A stretch of 64,000 nt of DNA from Kitagawia praeruptora. Taxonomy: Eukaryota > Streptophyta > Magnoliopsida > Apiales > Apiaceae. Shown in pieces: positions 20,225-29,966 of this stretch (within the stretch, counting starts at the first letter, position 1; every line of letters starts with the position of its first letter). The position numbers and the translations under genes are program-made. The notes under the pieces are model-generated. The model was not told the origin of the DNA and did not search any database. It saw only the letters and a list, made by a program, of their open reading frames with translations. Location of the stretch: contig CM075353.1 in the NCBI GenBank assembly GCA_037693485.1, positions 102,754,501-102,818,500 on the forward strand, written 5' to 3'.

Positions 20225-21535
20225 GGGATCAAAAATGAATTTATTATGATTTTTACAAGTTTATTCAGTGAATGTGGGATGTGCCCGGGTTAAGATTAAA
20301 AATGTAGCACTTTCACTTCGTTTTTGTTAAGATCTCGTACAACCCGGGTTTTTTATTTTTTGATTATTTTTCCCAACACTAAAATCAGTGTTTAATAACA
20401 TCCGTACGGTTCGATCGTCGAAAAAAACAATCAAAAAAATTATTCAGTGAATCTGGATCGTGTCCTATTATTGAAAGTAACACTTTTACTACGTTCTTGT
20501 TAAGATCTCGTACAACCCGGGTTTTTTATTTTTTGATTATTTTTTTCTAACACTAAAATGAGTGTTTAATAACATCCGTACGGTTCGATCGTCGAAAAAA
20601 ACAATCAAAAAAATTATTAAGTGAATCTGGATCGTGTCCTGTTATATGAAGTAGCACTTTTACTACGTTCTTGTTAAGATCTCCTACAACCCGGGTTTTG
20701 TTTTTTTGATTATTTTTTCTCAACATTAAAATGAGTGTTTAATAACATTCGTACCGTTCGATCGTCGAAAAAAAACATTCAAAAAAAATATTCAGTGAAT
20801 CTGGATCGTGTCCTGTTATAGGAAGTAGCACTTTTACTACGTTCTTGTTAAGATCTCGTACAACCCGGGTTTTTTATTTTTTAATTATTTTTTCCCAACA
20901 CTAAAATGAGTGTTTAATAACATCCGTACAGTTCGATCATCGAAAAAAACATTCAAAAAAATTATTCAGTGAATCTGGATCGTGTCCTGTTATAGGAAGT
21001 AGCACTTTTACTACGTTCTTGTTAAGATCTCGTACAACCCGGGTTTTTTATTTTTTGATTATTTTTTCCCAACACTAAAATGAGTATTTAATTACACCCG
21101 TACAGTTCGATCGTCCAAAAAAACATTCAAAAAAATTATACAGTGAATCTGGATTGTGTCCTGTTATAGGAAGTAGCACTTTTACTACGTTCTTGTTAAG
21201 ATCTCGTACAACCCGGGTTTTTTATTTTTTGATTATTTTTTCCCAACACTAAAATGAGTGTTTAATAACATCCGTACCGTTCGATCGTCGAAAAAAATGT
21301 TCAAAAAAATTATTCAGTGAATCTGGATTGTGTCCTGTTATAGGAAGTAGCACTTTTACTACGTTCTTGTTAAGATCTCGTACAATAAGGGTTTTTTATT
21401 TTTTGATTATTTTTTCCCAACACTAAAATGAGTGTTTAATAACATCCGTACGGTTCAATCGTCAAAAAAAAATATTCAAAAAATTATTTAGTGAATTTGG
21501 ATTGTATCCTATTTACGTATCAAATTATTGGTAAA
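20225..21535. repeat. Tandem satellite, 174-bp period, array 1 (about 7 units)
   Basis: The word GTGAATCTGGAT occurs at about 20448, 20621, 20795, 20969, 21143, 21317 and 21491 (last one mutated), steps of 173-174 bp. Each unit has TAAGATCTCGTACAACCCGG, CAACACTAAAATGAGTGTTT and CCGTACGGTTCGATCGTCGA. Edge units are more diverged. No ORFs. Identity between inner units is high, suggesting recent local amplification. Confidence 0.95.
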
Positions 21536-22149
21536 AAATTAATATATGTAAGAGTTTACACATTCAATTTAATATCTGTGCTCTATCTTGAATTCTTAAA
21601 ATTTGATTTGATCAATTTTACAAGTCACATGAAATTAGCAAAATATTCATTAATTTAGTGATGACTTAACAATTTTTTTCCAATTAAAATTATGCAGAAA
21701 CAAAAGAGAGAAGAAATTGACCATTTTTTTTACGTTGAAAATTGATCTTTGTTTAATTTATAAAAAAAATTGAATTTTCTTAAAAATTTCATATTCAGTT
21801 TTTTATTTAAAATCTTAATTTTTTATATATAAAAACTATAAAACAGATATTTTAAATCTTAATATTTTTTTTAATTTACAAAAAAATAAGAATTTTCTTA
21901 AAATAAAAAAATTAAATGAATCTCAGTCTCTCTCCTCTCTCAATCAGTTTATTTTGCTTATTCTCAGTCTCAATTTTGTTCAGTACCCCCGTTGCAACTT
22001 TATTTATATTCAGTTGGCAAGTTGCAAGTTTACTTTTGTTTAATGCACCAGTTGCAAGTTTTAATTACTTGAGTTATGTAAATGCAAGGTTTTTGAGTTG
22101 AATTACCCAGTTGCAAGTTGAGGGTCGGTTTGATTATGAATTTGCCTAT
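21536..22149. other. AT-rich spacer between the two satellite arrays
   Basis: About 610 bp of AT-rich sequence unrelated to the satellite. It has a short repeat of AGTTGCAAGTTT-like words (22010-22120). The ORF at 21916-22101 is low-complexity and unconvincing. Confidence 0.6.
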
Positions 22150-22800
22150 TTACCCTTATAGGAAGTAGCACTTTTACTACGTTCCTGTTAAGATCTCGTA
22201 CAATCCGGATTTTTTTTTTTTTTTTTTACAACACTAAAAAGTGTTTAATAACGTCCGTACGGTTCGATCGTCGAAAAAAACATTCAAAAAAATTATTCAG
22301 TGAATCTGGATCGTGTCCTCTTATAGGAAGTAGCACTTTTACTACGTTCTTGTTAAGATCTCGTACAACCCGGGTTTTTTTATTTTTTTATTATTTTTTC
22401 CCAATTCTAAAATGAGTGTTTATCTACATCCGTACAATTTGATCGTCGAAAAAAACATTCAAAAAAATTATTCAGTGAATCTGGATCGTGTCTTGTTATA
22501 GGAAGTAGTACTTTTACTACGTTCTTGTTAAGATCTCGTACAACCCGGGTTTTTTATTTTTTGATTTTTTTTCCCAACACTAAAATGAGTGTTTAATAAA
22601 ATCTGTACCGTTCGATCGTCGAAAAAAATGTTCAAAAAAATTATTCAGTGAATCTGGATTGTGTCCTGTTATAGGAAGTAGCACTTTTACTACATTCTTG
22701 TTAAGATCTCGTACAACCCGGGTTTTTTATTTTTTTGATTATTTTTTCCCAACACTAAAATGAGTGTTTAATAAAGTCCGTACAATTCGATCGTTAGTTT
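22150..22800. repeat. Tandem satellite, 174-bp period, array 2 (about 3.7 units)
   Basis: Same unit as array 1. GTGAATCTGGAT occurs at about 22300, 22475 and 22648, steps of 173-175 bp. It ends in CGATCGTTAG at about 22797. Confidence 0.95.
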
Positions 22801-24470
22801 AAAAATAATATATTTGTGAATCGGATACGAATTAACTAGATCTATGTTAAAATTCATTTCCCTCCTTACCCGATATTTCATTTCCCGCTTCCTCTTCCCC
22901 CCTATGTACCAAAAAATTCACTTCCCTCCCTACCCAGTATTTCATTTCCCCATTTTCCCCCTTCTTTTTCAGCACACACATAAGTTCATGACTCTTAGCT
23001 CGATTTCAATATGTTCACGGCTGAAGTTCAAATCAAACACACACACATACAAATTCAAGGGAAACCTTCTTTTCTTACACAGTCCCGACCCCGATCTGTT
23101 TGTTGGTCAATTGATTTTGCTAGATGTAGGTGTTTCTGATTTTATCACAAACATAAAGGTGCTTTCATTATTTTGATTATCAAATTTTGTTTGTGACAAA
23201 ATCAGGGAACACCTACATCGAGCAGATCTCAAGCTCTCTCAATCGCTGTTTACTGGTTCAACGTTTTTGATTAAATAAAGGTAAATTTACCCTCATCGTT
23301 GTTTTGAATCGGCTTTGTTGTGTGTATTTTGAATCTTGTATGTTTGTTTTGAATCTTGTATGCGAAATGATGTTGGAGGGATTTATATTGCCAAGTACTT
23401 CAACTCCTCCCTCTAACGGGCCAATATATCTTTGTGTTTGTGTTGCTAGTGATGCAGTGTCTTGTTGATTTTAACGGATAACTATAATTTTTATATTGAG
23501 CTGTGATAAATATTGTAGAATTACTCCATTTGAATTACGGATGCTGGAATGCTCTTTCTTGAAGTAAGCTTCTAATGTTTTGTTATATAATGTGTTCGAG
23601 TCCATTGATTCATTTGATGATTCCTTGTGCAATTATTAAGAATGGAGTTTGTTATGGTAAAGTTTCGTATTTTCTTAGTTCAGTTGGTTGAATATATTTT
23701 GTTTTCGTCTTTTTCAGAAGATCAGATTTCCTTGTAATGTAAATGTGGTTATCACATTTTCGTTATATTTAGCGCCCTCTGTTTTTGGATACTGCCTTCT
23801 CATTTCTCTAATTCAAGTCCATTGATTCATTTGATGATTCCTCTGTTTTTGGATAACTGTCATTTTGATATTTTGGCGAAATTACATAAAAAATTTCTGG
23901 CTCACTTTGATTCCTCTGTGTAGCATTGGAAGCCTTGGGAAGGAAAACTCGACAGGCATAGTTACACAGGTAGTCGTAGATAATGCATTTTCTTCGAGGG
24001 ACTACAAATGGTCTCTGAATCAAGACTTGGCAGGTGAATCAAGACTTGGCAGCCCAACTTGAGTGCATCTTGGTTGTTTCAAAGAGAAATGTCAGCAAAA
24101 AACGAGTCCTCGGTTTCACCTGATTTTATCAATCAACTTGTGCTAACATTCAGAGTATGCAGGTAACGTGTGTCGCTGAGAACATCATTTCTGTGTAAAA
24201 AGTTACAAAGTGTTTATAACCAAACTAATATCACTCGTTTACTTGAATGTGCTTTTGACATATATGCACTTCACCAGAGGCTAGGAGATCCAGTGCTTAA
24301 ACCATTTCTTCAGGTCACTAATTCTTTCATGAACTTTTCTCTTTGTTCTTCTTTTTTGGACGAACTTAATTTTTTGAGTGGTTTTATGTATAAATATATA
24401 TTCTGTTGTCTCCTCTAGTGACATCTTGTGCATAATCATTGACTAAATTCTGAACATGTGATACTGAACA
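22801..24470. other. Non-coding stretch with hairpin and short duplications
   Basis: No convincing full gene. It holds pyrimidine-rich repeats (CCCTAYCCGATATTTCATTTCC, twice near 22862-22945), a hairpin at 23123-23219, and an 18-bp tandem duplication TGAATCAAGACTTGGCAG near 24016-24052. Likely the body of a decayed CACTA element whose right end is at 25504. Confidence 0.4.
23123..23219. repeat. 30-bp inverted repeat (hairpin)
   Basis: GATGTAGGTGTTTCTGATTT continues to 23152 and is matched by the reverse complement at 23189-23219, with two or three mismatches and a loop of about 36 bp. It could form a small stem-loop RNA. Confidence 0.7.
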
Positions 24471-24482
24471 GGATGTTATACA

Positions 24483-24579
24483 GTTTCATTACCATGGGGC
24501 ACAAGATTAAATATTAGTATAGGAGCAGCCAAAGGCCTGGCTTTCTTGCATGGTGTTGAGAAACTTGTCATATCCATAT
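24483..24579 (+). pseudogene. Receptor-like cytoplasmic kinase exon fragment
   Basis: The reading frame gives LPWGTRLNISIGAAKGLAFL followed by HGVEKLVI, the segment just before the catalytic YRDFK box in plant RLCK-VII kinases. The catalytic loop is absent: the sequence turns into unrelated DNA after LVIS. Only this piece is visible. It is probably a gene fragment captured by the CACTA element ending at 25504. Confidence 0.6.
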
Positions 24580-24583
24580 ATCA

Positions 24584-24690
24584 AAGAAGAGCCCTAGTAA
24601 CCTCGAGGCCGAGTTTGACGATGTACAGAAGAAAGTACAGAGTGCTAAGAAAGAGGTTAAAGGTCTTAAGAGCAAGTTGTAGCAACAGGC
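24584..24690 (+). pseudogene. Coiled-coil fragment, CACTA TnpA-like
   Basis: Directly after the kinase fragment, one frame reads NLEAEFDDVQKKVQSAKKEV and ends KGLKSKL-stop. The heptad-like charged pattern resembles the C-terminal coiled coil of plant En/Spm accessory proteins, as at 37440-37560 here. Assignment is tentative. Confidence 0.35.
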
Positions 24691-25504
24691 GCTTTTTGCA
24701 AGACATATTACGAGTTTTGGATTGTGGATTATGGATTCAATTATATATAAATGTACATTCTGTTTGAATTGTGTAACAACATTGTGTTTTGATTTTTGTA
24801 CATTGTGTTTGGAATTTGGTTAAGTATTTGAATTTTAGGATAGCATTGTGTTTGGATTTTGGCAATTTAGTTACTTGTTTGAATTTTGGAATAGTTTGTG
24901 TTTGGATTTTGGCATTTTGGTATTATAATTGTTATTATGGATCATTTATAATACAAATAAAACCCTGTAATTTGGTTAAGTATGTGTGGCTATTACTATC
25001 ATTCAGCCACACTATATATTACAAAAATTCTATTATTGGGCCTAAAAATAGGTTTTAGTGAGTACTATAGTTACTACAATTATTAGTGACTAAAATAAGT
25101 TATTTAATAGTGTATATAACATAAAAATGACCACACAAAAATTATATAATGTGGCCATACCAAAGATTTTTACCACGATTTACCAATAAATAGTGCGACC
25201 AAAACTAAGCCTTTGATGAATGTTGGTATTTAGCCACGTTATTAATTCTCTTTAGCCACTACGCATCCTGTGGCTGCAAGCTGGTATTTAGTCACACTTT
25301 TGAGCTTAAAATGGGGGCTGTCAGACCCAAGTGGTGGTATGCTTAGTCACTCTATTTTGAGTTACAGCCACACAACAAGGGTGTGTGCGTAGGGGGCGTA
25401 CGATGATCCAACCTTATGTCACACTTGGCTGAAAAATTAAAGAGTGACGTAAAGGTCATAGCCACACATATATTATGTGGCCGAAACCAAAATTTGACGT
25501 AGTG
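24691..25504 (+). mobile_element. CACTA transposon right-end remnant
   Basis: The end at 25504 reads TTTGACGTAGTG, i.e. CACTACGTCAAA on the other strand, the CACTA terminal signature. Inside are repeated GTGGC/TAGCCAC words typical of CACTA subterminal repeats (25130-25490). No matching left end with CACTACGTCAAA is found in the window, so the element is truncated or its left end has diverged. Confidence 0.6.
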
Positions 25505-26345
25505 AACTCGAAACTCTCAATCCTGACATTAAATATATACACATAAACCCTAACCGCAATCTCAACCTTAGTTTTTACTCCACAAAATTTGGCACCATCT
25601 GTACGATGAAAACATCAACCATGGTTAACAAACGGAGAACATAAGTCACGACTGAGACCACTATTCCACCTGTCGTCACAAAACAAGAGGTCTGTACCCC
25701 CAGGAACGGGAACGAATATGCAGGTTCCAATTTCTCAACCTCAAGGGACGAATCCTAGGTAACCCAGGTTGAGGGATCACAGTCCATAGTGACGAATCCT
25801 CAAGTCCAGGGGACCAATTCACTTCAGATGATTGTTTCTCCCTGGCTATAGCTTGTCCCACGGAGCATAGATCTCCACCATCGTGATTTTTACAAGCACG
25901 AATTCGGTTCATGGGTTTCGTAATAACTACCCCCGAAGGCATTGGAGTAAGTGACCACGCATATCAAGTGCACGAGCCGTATGAACCCCTGTACATTTAA
26001 AGCTTGGGCCCAAATTATGAATGAAGGTGTCAAGATTATTATAGTCTCTAAATTGAGGACTCCGAGGAAGAGCAAGATCGAGCCCCGAGAAGGAGACGTA
26101 CAAGCAAGGAGCCCACTAGGCGCTCTCGAAGGGTTATTGACGGGCCACCGATGATAGAACTAGAGAGGATTACGGTTCATGAAGCCGAGATCCAAAAATT
26201 GAAACAAGATTTGGAGAGAAAGCAACAAAGGCAGAATCCTCCCCCAAATCCAAGGGCAGGAGAGATCCCATTGTTAACTTGGAAAGCAAGGAGGCAAAAA
26301 ATGATTAATATCCCTAGGATTGAGACCGCAAGGATCGAAATTTAG
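25505..26345 (+). pseudogene. Gypsy-like (Tat-type) gag remnant with degraded primer site
   Basis: AATTTGGCACCATCTGT at about 25586-25602 resembles the TTTGGCGCCGTCTGT primer site of Tat-type gypsy elements. An ATGGTTAACAAACGGAG start at 25620 resembles Tat gag openings. Farther on, a Lys/Gln-rich coiled-coil reading (EIQKLKQDLERKQQRQNPPP) at 26190-26250 fits gag. Stops and frameshifts abound and no LTR pair is visible. Confidence 0.45.
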
Positions 26346-27320
26346 TGTTGGTTTTGTGTTTATACTTTGGGTACACGACACAACACGAATTACATGAAAT
26401 AAATGAATATTAATGTATATAATAATATTTATATAAGATATATTTATATTTACATTAAATAAATTACTATTTATTTATAGTATTATACATAATTTTCTAA
26501 TGTTATGTAAATATATATATTTAGTACATGTTTGTAATAATTTTACCAAAAATATTAGTACTTAAATATTTTATTTATTTATTTTAATTTATGTTTTTAT
26601 TTAAATTACACGAAAATACAACACGAAAAATACACGAACACGAAAGTATACGAACCTTAATGGTTGTGTTTGGGTTTAGGATTCAGGTACATGACACACG
26701 AAAATACATGACATGAAATTAAACGACGAATTCAGGTCTAGGTGACTGTGTTACCTGTTGGCTACCCTGGAGTCCAAAAATTTCCCAGCTTACAGGTACC
26801 TTGTGTACTTGTTACGACCTTTGTCGCTTAGTTTTATGCAAGGTGATGAATCTTATTTCTTCTCAATTACCAATTGATTGATGTACAACCTACTTCACAA
26901 TAGTTGAACTGTTATTGAAGCTTCAGGTTCCAAAAATATAACTATATCATAGTTTTTTCGGTAATATATCATAACATTTTATTTGTTAAAATACAAGCCA
27001 ACTTAAATTAGTGTTTAAAAATGACCAGAATTGAATAAATAATTAAATGCTTCTTCCGTTCCACTTATATTGAACAATTAAAAAGCATATATTTAGCAAT
27101 CAATTGAAAACTCGATAAATTTAACATATTTAACATTTAATTTACATTATTAAGGAATTGTGATCAATACATTTGGAACATGCAAAAAAATAATTATGAC
27201 CAATATGAACCGGATGCAACTACAATATTCTTGTCAACTATAATCGTGTCAATGGGCCCCACTACCATGTGTTAGGTGGGTCCCGCAGGTGCCACGTGAC
27301 TTTACCTCTTACTAAAAAAG
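26346..27320. other. AT-rich non-coding stretch with degraded repeats
   Basis: ACACGAAAATACACGA-like words occur at 26370-26400 and 26600-26720, in roughly direct repeats. CTTCCGTTCCACTTATATTG near 27050 and CCAATATGAACCGGATGCAA near 27200 look like ends of an eroded MITE. No gene is seen. Confidence 0.4.
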
Positions 27321-27323
27321 AAA

Positions 27324-27394
27324 TTGGTGTTGGAGGGATTCGAACCCCTGACCTCCAAGACACATGACTTCTATTTCACCACCATAACCAATCC
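27324..27394 (-). other. tRNA-like / SINE-like sequence
   Basis: On the minus strand a perfect B box, GGTTCGAATCC (27336-27346), lies about 45 bp after an A-box-like TGGTTATGGTGG (27379-27390), the tRNA spacing. A T-run follows at 27315-27320. The anticodon stem does not fold convincingly by eye, so it is a tRNA relic or the head of a tRNA-derived SINE rather than a working tRNA gene. Confidence 0.45.
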
Positions 27395-27631
27395 ATCTAC
27401 ACTTATACTTGGTTAATTTCCTCCATCATTAATATATAACATTTGCACCTTAGGTTTTATTTATTACTACTAAATTATTAGAATAATTTTAATTCTTTAT
27501 ATATGTTAATTATATTATATTATTCACTGAAATAAATTTTATATATTAGGTTGAAATAAAATCTATATTATTCATTGAAATAGATTTTATATATTATATG
27601 TTAATTCTTTAATTATTCATATATTAGGTGC

Positions 27632-28322
27632 CGGTCAAAGTGATAGTTGACCGTTGAATTACCCGATTAAATAAAAAAAAATTCTAAAATTTTGGGAATA
27701 ACATTAAATATGATGGATCTTGATTCCCATATGGTTGGGTGGTCGAGAAATATTTTTTAAAAAATCGAATCCTTAAACCGTGACGAAACCCTGTTTAGGG
27801 GTTCCGGTCAAAGTGATAGTTGACCGTTGAATTACCCGATCAAATAAATTTCTTTTTTCTAAAATTTTGCGAATAACATTAAATATGATGGATCTTGATT
27901 CCCGTATGGTTGGGTGGTCGAGAAATATTTTTAAAAAAAATCGAATCCTTAAACCGTGACGAAACCCTGTTTAGGTGGGGTTCCGGTCAAAGTGATAGTT
28001 GACCGTTGAATTACCCGATCAAATAAATTTTTTTTTTCTAAAATTTTTGGAATAACATTAAATATGATGGATCTTGATTCCCGTATGGTTGGGTGGTCGA
28101 GAAATATTTTTTAAAAAATCGAATCCTTAAACCCTGACGAAACCATGTTTAGGGGTTCGGGTCAAAGTGATAGTTGACCGTTGAATTACCCGATCAAATA
28201 TTCTTTTTTTCCTAAAATTTTGGGAATAACATTAAATATGATGGATCTTGATTCCCATATGGTTGGATGATCGATAAATATTTTTTAAAAAATCGAATCC
28301 TTAAACCGTGACGAAACCCTGT
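27632..28322. repeat. Tandem repeat, about 175-bp period, 4 units
   Basis: GGTCAAAGTGATAGTTGACC starts at 27633, 27806, 27985 and 28160 (steps 173, 179, 175). Each unit holds ATGATGGATCTTGATTCCC, GGTTGGGTGGTCGAGAAATA and CCTTAAACCGTGACGAAACC. The sequence is unrelated to the 174-bp satellite at 20225. CGGTCAA...TTGACCG forms a small inverted repeat in most units. Confidence 0.95.
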
Positions 28323-29385
28323 TTTGAACCTTCTTAATTCTTAAGGAAAGCCACCACCAGACACAGTGACTTAACCAATATCTATCTGTATGCTTCTTAT
28401 TCAGAAATTCTTATGATGGATAATTTTGATTCAGAGCTTGCCTGGGACAAAGATTTGCCAGATCATTTCCATTTTCTCTGTTCACAGACCATTAGGTCCA
28501 TACAATAAGAGAATCGACTGCAACCAGAATGTAAATACGTTAACTTCTAAAGGTACTGAAATAGAGAAAGGCAAATGAAGCATCAAATATAAAAAATGCC
28601 TACAATATTGAAAGTATATGCTTCAAACTGTTATCTTTTTGGAGTTCCATGATATATTTTACGTTCCAGCTATAGTGATAACAATATTTGTCTTAAGTTT
28701 TGCATCTGATCTGAATCTCTTACTACATTATCTTTTTAAAGTAATGGCAAAACGTAGGATAAGTCACCAGTAGTCTTGTCCTCCAGAATGCAACTTCTAA
28801 TCCTGAATTTCTCAATGCCATGACATATCCAGTCTATAGTAAATGGACAGGTACCCTGTCCATTTACATAAATGTTCAATATTTTTTCAGTTATTTGTTT
28901 CAGTCTTTTAGCTGGATTTACCTTTTTGAACATTTAAGAATTTGTCGGGAGTTGAGTCCTTGCTTTGCTTTGTTTGACATATGTAATTGTCCTTGCACCA
29001 GGGATATCTCTTTCAACTCCAAGATGGGTGATCTTCCTGAAAGTTTCAGTGCCCTTTCAAGCATGCTTCTGTCAAATCGCTGCTAGATTTATTAGATTGG
29101 AATTAAAGGGTTTTGTACTTTGGTTTTATTTTATCGTTGGTCATTTGCACTTATGTGGTTTGGTAATTGGTACTTAGTTTTTTATTTTGGAGAAGCGGTG
29201 TATGAAAGGTGATTTGGTACTTGGATTTTAATTTGGCGAACTGGTGGATTTTATTTTGATTGTTGGTACTTAGTTGTATTTTGGTGAATTTATGGATGGA
29301 GATCTTTTGTATTGACTAGTTTTGTTGGTAATGGGATTATTATATGTACAAACGGTGTATTGCAAAATTTTCATTGGTAGTGTTG
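28323..29385. other. Non-coding stretch before CACTA end
   Basis: No convincing gene. A palindrome TAAATGGACAGGTACCCTGT(CCATTTA) is at about 28839-28865. TTGGTACTTGGATTTT-like words (29100-29290) resemble sequence at 24790-24910 near another CACTA end, so this is probably the 3' part of the CACTA element ending at 29961. Confidence 0.4.
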
Positions 29386-29961
29386 CAATTGCTATAGTTA
29401 CAGTGTTGCATTAGATAATTACAGTGTTGCATTAGATAATTATAGTGTTGCATTAGATAATTATGTAGTGTTGCAATAGAGAGTGGGGCCCCCATATGTC
29501 ACGTGTCATGTGGGACCCACATGCAACGTGTCAGGTGGGACCCACGTGCCACGTGTCAGTGGGACCCACATGCCACGTGTCAGGTGGGACCCTTTACATG
29601 CCACGTGTGAGGTGGGACCCACATGCCACGTGGCCACCTGCCACGTATCACCCTGTGACACGTCACCACCATGACACGTGTCACGTGGGCCCCACATGCC
29701 ACACGTGTCCTCTGGCTTTTTTTGGTTAAGCTATGGTAACACCTTTCTAGTGTTGCATTTGTTTGATTTAGTGTTACTGTATGGCCCTAAGGTAATACTT
29801 TTCTTAGTGTTACTATTGAGAACAAAAGCGTTACGTTAGAGAGCAGAGGCAACATTAGCGGATGAAATGGTGAAAAAGTGTTACCTTAGGCCTATTGTAA
29901 CAAAAAACGTGTCTAATGCAACAGTAGAAGTGCGTTGCGTCTGGGCATCTATGGCGTAGTG
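29386..29961 (+). mobile_element. CACTA transposon right end with G-box array
   Basis: The end at 29961 reads CATCTATGGCGTAGTG, i.e. CACTACGCCATAGATG inverted. Subterminal repeats are GTGTTGCATTAGATAATTA (three copies at 29400-29470) and GTGTTAC/GTAACAC words (29740-29920). No partner left end is seen in the window. It stops 5 bp before the ATG of the nucleoside hydrolase pseudogene. Confidence 0.6.
29486..29710. repeat. G-box-rich array, GTGGGACCCACATGCCACGT units
   Basis: Nine exact CACGTG hexamers in about 230 bp, within loosely repeated 25-35-bp units of GTGGGACCCAC + ATGCCACGTGTCAG. ORFs on both strands here (for example 29483-29674) are artefacts of the repeat. Confidence 0.85.
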
Positions 29962-29966
29962 AGATA

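Noticed and set aside
20225..22800. CRISPR-like array
   Set aside because: 174-bp units are contiguous without spacers and the context is plant nuclear DNA; this is a satellite.
25254..25265. CACTACGCATCC as a CACTA left end
   Set aside because: It lies inside the subterminal repeat zone, does not match the right end (CACTACGTCAAA), and has no flanking 3-bp duplication.
29483..29729. Three overlapping ORFs rich in Cys, His and Pro
   Set aside because: Repeat artefacts: open in several frames and both strands because of the GTGGGACCCAC/CACGTG array.
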